In this document: positions 50,205 through 58,296 of the stretch, piece by piece | Position numbering within the stretch: position 1 is the stretch's first letter | Layout of the letters: each line of letters starts with the position of its first letter | NCBI RefSeq assembly: GCF_030296055.1 | Contig: NZ_AP027370.1 | Location: forward strand, 620,001-684,000 | DNA: 64,000 bases | Source of the DNA: Hydrogenimonas cancrithermarum | Lineage (GTDB): Bacteria; Campylobacterota; Campylobacteria; Campylobacterales; Hydrogenimonadaceae | Direction: 5' to 3' | The notes under the pieces: generated by a model | Seen by the model: only the letters and a program-made list of their open reading frames with translations | Told to the model about the DNA's origin: nothing | Database searches by the model: none | Translations under genes and position numbers: made by a program

Positions 50205-50620
50205 CACTCCTCCTCACAAAGTTCCTCCTCGATTCGAGGCAGAAGAAGTCGTTTGAGTTGGTGGATCGTCCGCTCGTACGCTTCGAAAGGCTTTCCGTCG
50301 GGATCCTCGAAACCGATATGGATCACCTTTCTCGCACCTGGTAAGACTGGACACGCCTCTTTGAGGTTGTCGCATACAGTTACCACCAGGTCGAAATCGC
50401 TACGCTTCAAATCATCCAGACTCTTCGACCACAAATGCTCGGTTTCGATTCCGTCTTCCGCCAACACCTGTATCGTTTCGTGATCGATACTCCCTTTCGG
50501 AACGATACCGGCACTCTCGGCATGCAGGTTACACGAACGTTTCAGATGGTGGTTGACCAGTGCCTCGGCCATAATGGAGCGGGCCGCATTGCCCATATCC
50601 AATATCAAAATTCTCTTCAT
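50204..50620 (-). CDS. ArsC/low-MW phosphatase paralogue with lost catalytic cysteine
   Basis: A 138-residue protein of the thioredoxin-type ArsC/LMW-phosphatase fold, closely similar to the ArsC encoded 1.7 kb upstream. The P-loop that should read CTGNSCRS reads DMGNAARS: the nucleophile is Asp, and the second Cys is Ala, while Arg is kept. The later TVCDNLKEACPVLPG and GFEDPDGKPFEAYE blocks are intact. It should not be able to reduce arsenate or hydrolyse phosphotyrosine by the usual route and may bind a ligand. It is coupled to the FGase gene and has its own -10 element. Confidence 0.82.
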   Translation of the reverse strand: MKRILILDMGNAARSIMAEALVNHHLKRSCNLHAESAGIVPKGSIDHETIQVLAEDGIETEHLWSKSLDDLKRSDFDLVVTVCDNLKEACPVLPGARKVIHIGFEDPDGKPFEAYERTIHQLKRLLLPRIEEELCEEE

Positions 50621-50644
50621 CGATTCACTTCTTTTTTTCTTCAT

Positions 50645-50650
50645 ATCATA
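50645..50650 (-). promoter_or_regulatory. possible -10 element for the pseudo-ArsC/FGase/QEGLA/GshB cluster (TATGAT)
   Basis: TATGAT on the minus strand lies 24 nt before the ATG at 50620, preceded by an A/T-rich tract (TTTTTTAAAAC). The 116-nt gap after arsB suggests the cluster can be transcribed apart from the ars genes. Confidence 0.45.
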
Positions 50651-50769
50651 CACTGATAAAGTTTTAAAAAAGATTTTTATGGTGAAATCGAAGAGTTTTC
50701 GTCATAAAGTCATACAGAGTAACGGGGAGAGGAAGCGATCGGCACCGATAGAGGAGAGAAAGGATCGCC

Positions 50770-52023
50770 TCATATCAGTCCCAAAAGTGCTACGAGGAGT
50801 ACCGGTGGCGTCACGACAAGCCCGACCTTCATATAGTCGCCCCATCCTATCTTCACACCTTTTTTGGCCAGCACATGCAGCCAAAGCAGCGTCGCGAGCG
50901 ACCCGATCGGCGTCATCTTGGGTCCGAGGTTGCAGCCAAGGATGTTGGCGTAGGCCAAAAAGGTGTCACCCGTCTTCTCGATCGCGATATCCATTACCAT
51001 GATCGTCGGCATGTTGTTCATGACGGAACTCAAAAGCGCCGACAAAAAGCCCGTCCCGATTATATAGGTTTCATGCCCGTACGTTTTGAATAGTAGCAGC
51101 CATTCGGCGATCCGATCGGTCAGGCCCGCGTTTTTAAGCCCGAAAACGACGACATAGAGGCCGATGCTGAACCAGACGACCTGCCAGGGCGCCGTTTTGA
51201 TCGTCATGATCGGTTTGGTCGCTTTGAATCGCGCAGCGATCCAGAGGAAAAGGAGTGCACCGCCGAGTGCGAAGAACGAAACCGGCACATGATAGAGATC
51301 GCCGATGAAGTAGCCTAGCAAAAGCAGCCCCAGAAACCACCAGCTCACCTTGAACATCACCTGGTTTTTGATGACGCTCGAGGCTTCCGGAAGCGTGTCG
51401 ATATCGACACGCGTGGGAATCGACTTCCTGAAAAAGAGCCAAAGCACGACGATCGACGCTGCGATCGACAAGAGGTTGGGCAGAAACATCGCTTTGAGAT
51501 ATTCCCAGAAACCGATACCGAAATAGTCGGCTGTGACGATGTTGGTGAGGTTGGAGATCACGAGCGGATTGGAAGCACTGTCACCAATGAAACCACCCGC
51601 CAGCAGAAAGGCGAAGATCGCTTTGGGGTCCATCTGCAGATACCGCATTTTCGCCAGCAGAATCGGCGTGAGAATCAGTGCCGCGCCGTCGTTCGCGAAA
51701 AAAGCAGCCACCAATGCTCCCAGTAGCAGGATGTTGACGAACATCAGATGCCCACTGCCGCGGCTGAGTCTGGCCATCTTCACCGCCGCCCATTCGAAAA
51801 AGCCGATCTCGTCGAGTACCATCGAAAGCAGAATGATTCCGATGAATGCCAGCGTCGCATCCCATACGATGGAAGTGACCGTGACGACATCGCCGACCGT
51901 AACGACACCGAGTAAAAGTGCGACGACGGCACCGGCTACCGCACTCGTTCCGATCTGCAGGCCACGGGGCTGCCAAATGACAAGTACAAGTGTGACGATA
52001 AAAATCGAAACAGCCGGCAGCAT
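50770..52023 (-). CDS. arsB: arsenite efflux permease ArsB
   Basis: A 417-residue polytopic membrane protein of the ArsB/NhaD superfamily with about eleven hydrophobic helices. The conserved blocks are ALVAAFFANDGAALILTPIL (~110), FIGDSASNPLVISNLTNIVT (~145), LSSVMNNMPTIMVMDIAIEK (~335) and LGCNLGPKMTPIGSLATLLW (~370). It expels arsenite and antimonite using the proton gradient or with ArsA. It follows the small Cys protein by 1 nt in the ars operon. Confidence 0.95.
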   Translation of the reverse strand: MLPAVSIFIVTLVLVIWQPRGLQIGTSAVAGAVVALLLGVVTVGDVVTVTSIVWDATLAFIGIILLSMVLDEIGFFEWAAVKMARLSRGSGHLMFVNILLLGALVAAFFANDGAALILTPILLAKMRYLQMDPKAIFAFLLAGGFIGDSASNPLVISNLTNIVTADYFGIGFWEYLKAMFLPNLLSIAASIVVLWLFFRKSIPTRVDIDTLPEASSVIKNQVMFKVSWWFLGLLLLGYFIGDLYHVPVSFFALGGALLFLWIAARFKATKPIMTIKTAPWQVVWFSIGLYVVVFGLKNAGLTDRIAEWLLLFKTYGHETYIIGTGFLSALLSSVMNNMPTIMVMDIAIEKTGDTFLAYANILGCNLGPKMTPIGSLATLLWLHVLAKKGVKIGWGDYMKVGLVVTPPVLLVALLGLI

Positions 52024-52024
52024 G

Positions 52025-52282
52025 TTACGGGTTCAATACTTTGGAGCGTGCCAGTGCCGCTTCGATCTCCTCTTTGGCGATATCGCCGGTGAGCTCCAGC
52101 TCGACGGCACCGTCTTCACCCCTGACTTCCATGTTCCGGATCTTCTTCTTCGTCGCATCGCTCATACATTCGCACTGTCCCGTCGCACAGTTTTCGACCA
52201 TTTTGACGATATTTTCCTTTTTCACTTCGCCCGTAAAGGCGATTTTGACACCCTTTTGTGTCCTGTTCACAATCTTGTTCAT
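52025..52282 (-). CDS. small duplicated cysteine-bearing protein in the ars operon
   Basis: An 85-residue protein with an internal repeat: GVKIAFTGEVKKENIVKMV (~11-29) and AVELELTGDIAKEEIEAAL (~59-77) share the pattern V-x-[IL]-x-[FL]-TG-[ED]-[VI]-x-K-E-x-I. The linker between them holds ENCATGQCECMS, three cysteines in C-x4-C-x-C spacing. It overlaps the arsC stop (ATGA) and ends 1 nt before arsB. An arsenic-binding or delivery role is my inference; it does not resemble ArsD or ArsA. Confidence 0.75.
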   Translation of the reverse strand: MNKIVNRTQKGVKIAFTGEVKKENIVKMVENCATGQCECMSDATKKKIRNMEVRGEDGAVELELTGDIAKEEIEAALARSKVLNP

Positions 52283-52692
52283 CCGTTTAATTCCTTTTCA
52301 ATGATTGGCAATAGTTGCTGTTTGATCAGATTCTTCGTTTCGACAAACGCATCGTAGGGTTTGCCGTCGGGGTCTTCGAAACCGACATGAATCGTTTTGA
52401 CGCCCCCGGGAAACACCGGGCAACTCTCTTTGGCGTTGTCGCATACCGTCACGACCAGGTCGAAAGGCCCCGCTTTCATCGCCTCGTCGATCGTTTTGGA
52501 CCGGTAACGATCGTCCCACGCGCCCTCTTCTTCGAGCACCTTTTTTGCGTTCGGGTTGACCCGTCCACTGGGATCGCTCCCGGCACTGCAGGCTTGAACC
52601 CCTTTGAATCCGAGGTATCGGTTCACCAGCGCTTCGCCGATGATCGAACGGCAGCTGTTGCCGGTACACAAAATCAACACCTTTTTCATCAT
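52279..52692 (-). CDS. arsC: arsenate reductase, thioredoxin-coupled ArsC
   Basis: A 137-residue enzyme that reduces arsenate to arsenite. The P-loop CTGNSCRSIIGEALVNRY (~8-25) has the nucleophilic Cys8 and Arg14, VTVCDNAKESCPVFPGG (~80) supplies the resolving cysteines, and GFEDPDGKPYDAF follows (~100). It is the thioredoxin-coupled type. The ATG at 52692 overlaps the arsR stop (ATGA) and has CGGAG upstream; a longer in-frame reading runs through arsR and is rejected. Confidence 0.95.
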   Translation of the reverse strand: MMKKVLILCTGNSCRSIIGEALVNRYLGFKGVQACSAGSDPSGRVNPNAKKVLEEEGAWDDRYRSKTIDEAMKAGPFDLVVTVCDNAKESCPVFPGGVKTIHVGFEDPDGKPYDAFVETKNLIKQQLLPIIEKELNG

Positions 52693-53012
52693 GAACACGC
52701 TCCGGAAATTTTTTTCAATTCGGGAAGGTCGATCGGCAACGTTCGAATCTCTTCGAGTGTCTCCTGCCTGAACCTGTCGATCGGCGATCGGATCGCATAG
52801 TATGTCCATCGCCCGCACCGATCCGCTTTCAGGAAACCGGCATCTTTGAGAATCTTCAAATGGCGTGACAGTCGCGACTGGATCATCCCGAACGACGCCT
52901 CGAGATCACAGACACACAACGGCCCATGCATGTCGATGAACTTCAGGAGTTTCACGCGCGTCTCGTCATAGAGTGCACCGACGCTCTTTAAAAAATCTTC
53001 TATCGCTTCCAT
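52689..53012 (-). CDS. arsR: ArsR-family arsenite-responsive repressor
   Basis: A 107-residue winged-helix regulator. The metalloid site is in LCVCDLEASFGM (~31-42, Cys-x-Cys in helix 3), the recognition helix is QSRLSRHLKILKDAGFL (~45-61), and a wing follows (RCGRWTYYAI). A further Cys occurs near the end (SGACS). It should leave its operator when it binds As(III) or Sb(III). GGAGG lies before the ATG. It is the first gene of the operon, 38 nt downstream of a 32-bp palindrome overlapping its promoter. Confidence 0.94.
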   Translation of the reverse strand: MEAIEDFLKSVGALYDETRVKLLKFIDMHGPLCVCDLEASFGMIQSRLSRHLKILKDAGFLKADRCGRWTYYAIRSPIDRFRQETLEEIRTLPIDLPELKKISGACS

Positions 53013-53034
53013 TCTCCCTCCAAGTCAGAGACAG

Positions 53035-53063
53035 ATCATAGCGGAAATAGAGTTACATATCAA
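53035..53063 (-). promoter_or_regulatory. arsR promoter (-35 TTGATA, -10 TATGAT)
   Basis: On the minus strand TTGATA (53063-53058) and TATGAT (53040-53035) are separated by 17 nt, the best sigma-70 match in the window. The -35 lies inside the palindrome, so bound ArsR would block RNA polymerase. Confidence 0.75.
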
Positions 53064-53082
53064 GATATCTTGATATGTAACT
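53051..53082. promoter_or_regulatory. ArsR operator: perfect 32-bp palindrome
   Basis: The left half AGTTACATATCAAGAT is followed directly by its exact reverse complement. The core ATCAA-N6-TTGAT matches the known pattern of ArsR/SmtB operators. It lies between divergent arsR and modD and could affect both. The next base pair outward (53050/53083) does not match. Confidence 0.85.
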
Positions 53083-53188
53083 TTTTAAACTTTTTTCTTT
53101 CGATCTTCCGATATACTACGGCCTGATAAGATATTTCCTCCTGCAATGGACAATGAAAAAGCCTACTATATCCAGGGGTGTTTGAAGA

Positions 53189-54031
53189 GTGAAAACGATG
53201 TTTTTCAAAGAGAGTGAGATAGAATTTTTTATCGAGGAAGATCTGCCCTATTTCGATCTGACAACCGATGCACTCGGCATCTCGAAAGAGGAGGGTCGGA
53301 TCGACTTCATTGCCAGAGAGAAGAGTATCGTCTCCTGCAGCGAAGAGGCGGCAAGGATTTTGGAGAAGCTCGGTGCTTCAGTGATCGATACGATCCCATC
53401 CGGCTCGGAAGCCGATCCCAACAGCGTAATTCTCCGTGCCGAAGGGAGTGCAGAAAGCCTTCACAAAGCGTGGAAAGTGTGCCAGAATCTCCTCGAGTAC
53501 GCCGGAGGCATCGCGACCTATACACGAAACATGCATGCTCTGGCGTGGCCGATTCCGATCTTTGTGACACGCAAATCGCAGCCCGGATTCAAGAAAATCG
53601 CGATGAAATCGGTTCTCAACGGCGGCGGCCATCCTCATCGCCTCGGCCTTTCGGAAACCTTTCTACTCTTTCGAAACCACAGGGCTTTTCTGGAAGACGA
53701 TAAACTTTTGGACCGTATCGAAGCGCTGCAGAAAGCGGCGATGCTCGAAAAAACGATGGCGGTGGAAACCGATGCGCTCGACGATGCCATACAATTCGCC
53801 GAACGTGGCATTCGACTCTTTCAACTCGAAAAATTCCCTCCCGCCCTACTTGCAGAGACGGTAAAAACGCTGAAAAAAAGATACCCCGACATCCGCCTGC
53901 TTGCAACGGGTGGCATACGACTCGAAAATGTCGAAGCATACGCCAAAACGGGCGTGGACGGGCTCATTACGACAGCTCCCTACTACTATGCTGCACCCGC
54001 CGATATAGGAGTGAGAATCGAAAAAATCTAG
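53189..54031 (+). CDS. modD: ModD-like pyrophosphorylase (NadC paralogue)
   Basis: A 280-residue protein of the quinolinate phosphoribosyltransferase fold. IEEDLPYFDLTTDALGI opens it, with LLEYAGGIATYTRNM (~100), TRKSQPGFKKIAMKSVLNGG (~125), HRLGLSETFLLFRNH and EVETDALDDA-type residues, then LLATGGIRLENVEAYAKTGV near the end. It matches ModD, the NadC paralogue found with molybdate transporters, but no mod genes are here. GTG at 53189 is given; an ATG at 53198 is equally possible. Its TAG shares CTAG with the convergent RND gene. Confidence 0.8.
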   Translation: MKTMFFKESEIEFFIEEDLPYFDLTTDALGISKEEGRIDFIAREKSIVSCSEEAARILEKLGASVIDTIPSGSEADPNSVILRAEGSAESLHKAWKVCQNLLEYAGGIATYTRNMHALAWPIPIFVTRKSQPGFKKIAMKSVLNGGGHPHRLGLSETFLLFRNHRAFLEDDKLLDRIEALQKAAMLEKTMAVETDALDDAIQFAERGIRLFQLEKFPPALLAETVKTLKKRYPDIRLLATGGIRLENVEAYAKTGVDGLITTAPYYYAAPADIGVRIEKI

Positions 54032-57000
54032 CAAATCCTCTTTTCGATACCCTCCCCGGTCGAATCATTGAATTGCGTTTTAACCGAATCGATCTTTTTA
54101 TTGTTCGGATCGGTCGCGTAGGCGAACATCGGCACATAGACCAGTGTAAGCAACGTTCCAATCAGCAAACCACCAATGGCGACATCGGCAAGCGGACTGA
54201 GACGCTCCAGCCCCACCGCCTGTTCGAGTGCGATCGGGATCATCCCGGCGATCGTTCCGAACGCCGTCATCATCACCGGACGGAAACGGACACGGACGCT
54301 CTGAGCGGCGGCTTTGAACGGTGTCTCCCCCTCCGCTTCGTATGTTTTGTAAAAATCGATCAGTAGAACCGCATTTTTTATGATGATACCGAAAAGCAAA
54401 AGTATGCCTACCATACTCGGCATACAGCTCGGCTTGTCGAAAAGCAGCATCCCCCATGCGCCGCCGATCATCGAGAGCGGCAGTACGACGATCATGACAA
54501 GTGCCAGTCGCACCGACTGGTAGATCGCAACAAGCGTCATCAGCAGTATGACGACCCCAAGTGCGATCGCCTTGACCATACGTTCAAAACTGTCGTTCAG
54601 CTGGACGATATCCCCCTCCTGCGTCACGACGAAACCTCTCGTATCGAGATCTTGCAGGACTTTATCCGCATCTTCCGTAAGATGGGTCACCGGACGTTTG
54701 GCCCGGTATGCCCCTACATCGATACTGTAGAGCATCTTGTCCCGCTCGATTTTCGCCGGCGTGAGACGGTAGTGAACACGTGCGATCTGTTCAAGTGGAA
54801 TTTCGCCGAATTTCGTCGTGATCGGAAGCAGACGGATCGTCTGGATATCGGTGGCGAATTTGCCTTTCAGATAGAGGCGTACCATCTGGGTGTTCATCGA
54901 GGCGAAGCCGGCGGCCAGCGAGACGATCTCCCCCTTCAGCGGCATCTGCATCGCGATCTGCCAGGGGGTCAATCCGTAACCGAGCGCTCTGTTCGTATCG
55001 ATTTCGACGGCTATTTCGGCAAAATTGTTGTCCCAGCTCTGTGAGAGCGACGTCAAACCTCTGATCTCCTTCATCGCGGCGAGCACCTCTTTCGCCTTGT
55101 CGGGCAGCCCCTCCCAATCCGCACTTTTGATGCGCACATCGAGCGGGGCTTTGATGGTCGACAATGCCGTGGCACCGAAATCGAAAACATCGTTACGGGT
55201 CACACCTTCCAGGTGTGAAAGTTTGTCGCGGATGATCTCTTCCAACTCCCAGATCGACGCTTTACGCGCGAATCGGTTGACCGTGTTGATCGTGATCGTC
55301 GCTTCCGCCGGCAGGTTTCCGCTGCCCAGGCTGAGCACGCCTGGCTCGGTACCGAAAGCGACCGAGCTCATGCGCACCCAGTTCTGGTCGTGCAGCCACG
55401 ACAAGAAGGGTTCGAGACGCTTTTCGCCCGTGTCGACCGTATCGTTGGTGCTGAAAGCGACCTGAACCTTGATAATCCCGGTGTCCATCGGCGGCATCAC
55501 ATCCTTGCCGATAAGCGGCAAAATATTTTTGACACTCAACACCAGTATCGCCAGCACGGCAACGGTCAGCACGATACGCCGCAACACCCCCGACCCGCCA
55601 TTGGAGAATTTCAGTATACCGATATAGGGGGCGACAAGCCGTCCGATCGTATTCTGATAGAACCATTCGAACCATTTCTCGATCTTTGTCTTCCGTGTCC
55701 CGTTTCTATAGAGCCAGGCCGAAAGTTTCGGAATGAAGGTGATAGAAAGGAAGTAACTCACCAGCAGTGCGATGATCAGCGTCTCGATGAGCGGCCGGAA
55801 AATGTGTTGCGGAAAATCACCGACGAACATTAGGGGGAAGATGATGGCGATGGTCGCGACGGTTCCTGCAAAAACCGGCATAAGTACCTCTTTGGTTCCC
55901 TTCCTGATCGCCGTCTGCAGATCTTCATGCTTCTCGTTCAAATGCCGTTCTATGTTCTCGAGAACGACGACCGCATCGTCGACCAACATACCGAGTGCCA
56001 GAATGATGCCCGTGTACACGACGATATTCAGTTCTCCTCCCATAAGCCATATGACGGCCATTGTCGCAAAAAAGACCATCGGGATCGAAAGGCCCGCCGC
56101 GATGATCGCCCGGAAGTTTCCCAAAAAGATCATGATGACAAGCAATGTAAAGATGATGGCATCCCGAAGCGCTTCGAGCATATTCGTATTGGCTGTTTCG
56201 ATCAGATCCCTCTGGGTGTCCGCGATCTGAAAATCGATATTCGGATAACGCTGCTGCAGCTTCTTCATTTCGGCCCGTGCCGTATCGGAAACGGCGAGCA
56301 CCGACCCACCGGGAGAGCGCTGGATACTCAACGCGATGGCCTGCTTGCCGTTGCCCATGTAACCGCACATCCGTTTTCTGTAGCTCCAGCGCACATCGGC
56401 AATCTTCCCCAGCATGACATTGGGAAGAATATGGAGCTGTTTCAGTCTGCTCACCTCATCCTTTTCGCCATAGTATGTCAACGTATAAAAACCATTTTCC
56501 CCTTTCATGAAACCCAGCGGCATATCTCTGTTGAGTTCGCCGAGCACTTTCGCGAGCCGGTCGAAACTCACACCGTACTTCTTGGCTTTGAAGGGGTCGA
56601 CATCGATACGGATGCTGCTCTCGAAACCACCGAATACTTCAACGTTGCCGATGGCCGGGTTGCCCAGAAGATAAGGTTTGATAAAGCTGTCGGCAACCTT
56701 CCGTATTTCCGCCAAAGAGATCTGGTCGTTTTTTGGCGTAAGAGAGACGACATCCACAGGTAATGTGAAATCACCTGCCGTGTAGATTGTCGGATTGGCG
56801 CTCGAGGGAAGTTTTCCGCGGGCGACGGAAAGGGCGTTCGCCACATCGACGGCCGCCGATTCAAGCCCCTTTTCATACTCGAACTCCGCCTTGACGATAG
56901 AGAAATTGGCGACATTGACGGAGCTGACATCACGCACCAACCCCAAACGCGAAATCTCCTCCTCGATCGGTTTCGAGACCGTATTGGCAGCCACCTGTGC

Positions 57001-57159
57001 CGTGGCACCCGGAACCTGGGTAATGACGATGACCTGGGGACGGTTGGCATCCGGAAAAAGATTTTTAGGCAGCGTCACAAGCCCCACGATCCCCATAAAG
57101 AAAAACGCGGCGATGATGCTGTAGAGCAGATAGGGCCTTTTATAAAAAAAATCGAACAT
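54028..57159 (-). CDS. RND-family multidrug efflux inner-membrane transporter
   Basis: A 1,043-residue AcrB/HAE-type RND pump with twelve membrane helices and two large periplasmic loops. The start is FFYKRPYLLYSIIAAFFFMG; helix 4 carries the proton-relay aspartates in ALGMLVDDAVVVLENIERH (~395), and PTIYTAGDFTLPVDVV lies in the pore domain. It exports drugs, dyes or detergents out of the envelope with the adaptor and TolC-type protein upstream. GGGGAAGG precedes the ATG. Substrate unknown; the VDD motif argues against the heavy-metal subgroup. Confidence 0.95.
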   Translation of the reverse strand: MFDFFYKRPYLLYSIIAAFFFMGIVGLVTLPKNLFPDANRPQVIVITQVPGATAQVAANTVSKPIEEEISRLGLVRDVSSVNVANFSIVKAEFEYEKGLESAAVDVANALSVARGKLPSSANPTIYTAGDFTLPVDVVSLTPKNDQISLAEIRKVADSFIKPYLLGNPAIGNVEVFGGFESSIRIDVDPFKAKKYGVSFDRLAKVLGELNRDMPLGFMKGENGFYTLTYYGEKDEVSRLKQLHILPNVMLGKIADVRWSYRKRMCGYMGNGKQAIALSIQRSPGGSVLAVSDTARAEMKKLQQRYPNIDFQIADTQRDLIETANTNMLEALRDAIIFTLLVIMIFLGNFRAIIAAGLSIPMVFFATMAVIWLMGGELNIVVYTGIILALGMLVDDAVVVLENIERHLNEKHEDLQTAIRKGTKEVLMPVFAGTVATIAIIFPLMFVGDFPQHIFRPLIETLIIALLVSYFLSITFIPKLSAWLYRNGTRKTKIEKWFEWFYQNTIGRLVAPYIGILKFSNGGSGVLRRIVLTVAVLAILVLSVKNILPLIGKDVMPPMDTGIIKVQVAFSTNDTVDTGEKRLEPFLSWLHDQNWVRMSSVAFGTEPGVLSLGSGNLPAEATITINTVNRFARKASIWELEEIIRDKLSHLEGVTRNDVFDFGATALSTIKAPLDVRIKSADWEGLPDKAKEVLAAMKEIRGLTSLSQSWDNNFAEIAVEIDTNRALGYGLTPWQIAMQMPLKGEIVSLAAGFASMNTQMVRLYLKGKFATDIQTIRLLPITTKFGEIPLEQIARVHYRLTPAKIERDKMLYSIDVGAYRAKRPVTHLTEDADKVLQDLDTRGFVVTQEGDIVQLNDSFERMVKAIALGVVILLMTLVAIYQSVRLALVMIVVLPLSMIGGAWGMLLFDKPSCMPSMVGILLLFGIIIKNAVLLIDFYKTYEAEGETPFKAAAQSVRVRFRPVMMTAFGTIAGMIPIALEQAVGLERLSPLADVAIGGLLIGTLLTLVYVPMFAYATDPNNKKIDSVKTQFNDSTGEGIEKRIC

Positions 57160-57173
57160 TGTTTAACCTTCCC

Positions 57174-58268
57174 CTACTTCTTCACGACAACGGCGATACC
57201 CGTAAGCAGTTTCAACAGGAGATCGGGTTTGGCGACAACAACAGGTTTGCCCACGATACCCTCCTCTGCTACGACAATCCCCTGTTCGCCCTCCGCTACG
57301 ATTTTCGTATCATGCGCTACGGCATGGCCATGCTCGACCGTGAGGACCAGATGCTTTCCGTTTTTGTTCAGCAACGCATCGACCGGAAGCATCACCCCCC
57401 GCCCCTTGTAGACTACGATGTCGACATCTCTCTTCTCTCCCGTTTGAAGGCCGCTGTTGAGCGGCAGACTCCGGTACTCTTTCAAGCCGTTGTAGGTATG
57501 GTTCAAAGGGTAAAGCCTGTAGGTTTTGCCGTTGTAGATCATCTGTTCGGCCGGCAGATTGTCGGGAAGGCGCACCATCAGATAGTCTCCTGCCTTTGCG
57601 GAAATTTCGAGAAGGGGTTTGCCCGGCATCGCCAGATCGCCGGGATTGACGAAGGCTTTGCCGACCGTACCGCTGACAGGTGCTTCGATAACGGCATAAT
57701 CGATCAGGTTGGCCACCTCTTTGGCACTGGAGACCAGTAGCTCCATCTTCGCCTTCACCCCTGCAATCGCCGCTTTTGCCGCAGCGATCTTGCTGACTTC
57801 GGCATCGAACTCTTCCTGCGACGCCCCCTGGACTTCCAACAGCTTGCGGGTACGTTCATGCACGGTTTCCAGGTTTGCAAGCGACGTTTTCCGTGCCGCC
57901 ATCTCCTCTTTTGCCGCAATCATCTGGGCTTTGATGCCCTGAAGTTTCGCAAACAGATCTGTCGTATCGAGTTTGGCGACCACCTCCCCTTTTTTCACAT
58001 GGGCACCGGCCTTGTCGATCATGACGACACGTGCAGAGAGTTTGGAAGCGACCACCGTATCGTTCTCGTTTTGCACCACGGCGATAAAAGGCAGCGTGAG
58101 TGTCACCTCCTCCATCTTCGGCGTAACGCTCGAAACCACTACGGCATACTCTTTTGCCGGCGGTATCATCGCCTCTTCCGCCTTTTTGTGCTTCACCGCA
58201 CGTACCGCCAACATAACGATCATCGCAACCACAACGATTCCGGCAACTATCTTTACATTTTTTTTCAT
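57174..58268 (-). CDS. RND efflux periplasmic adaptor (MFP)
   Basis: A 364-residue membrane fusion protein: an N-terminal anchor helix (VKIVAGIVVVAMIVMLAV), a lipoyl half (DKAGAHVKKGEVVAKLDTTD, ~85-105), an alpha-hairpin coiled coil (~115-190) and the second lipoyl half (IEAPVSGTVGKAFVNPGDLA, ~200). A beta barrel with MLPVDALLNKNGKHLVLTVE follows. It bridges the pump and outer-membrane channel. It lies 14 nt before the transporter gene. Confidence 0.93.
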   Translation of the reverse strand: MKKNVKIVAGIVVVAMIVMLAVRAVKHKKAEEAMIPPAKEYAVVVSSVTPKMEEVTLTLPFIAVVQNENDTVVASKLSARVVMIDKAGAHVKKGEVVAKLDTTDLFAKLQGIKAQMIAAKEEMAARKTSLANLETVHERTRKLLEVQGASQEEFDAEVSKIAAAKAAIAGVKAKMELLVSSAKEVANLIDYAVIEAPVSGTVGKAFVNPGDLAMPGKPLLEISAKAGDYLMVRLPDNLPAEQMIYNGKTYRLYPLNHTYNGLKEYRSLPLNSGLQTGEKRDVDIVVYKGRGVMLPVDALLNKNGKHLVLTVEHGHAVAHDTKIVAEGEQGIVVAEEGIVGKPVVVAKPDLLLKLLTGIAVVVKK

Positions 58269-58296
58269 TTTCTACACTCCCATCCTTGTAACCTGA

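Noticed and set aside
52693-52818. N-terminal extension of arsC into arsR
   Set aside because: The ArsC family starts at MKKVLILC; the extension is arsR sequence in another frame, and the ATG at 52692 has an SD and ATGA overlap.
54028-54031. Shared CTAG of the convergent modD and RND stop codons as a regulatory site
   Set aside because: A palindromic tetranucleotide arises easily where two TAG stops meet; no hairpin or other signal is present.
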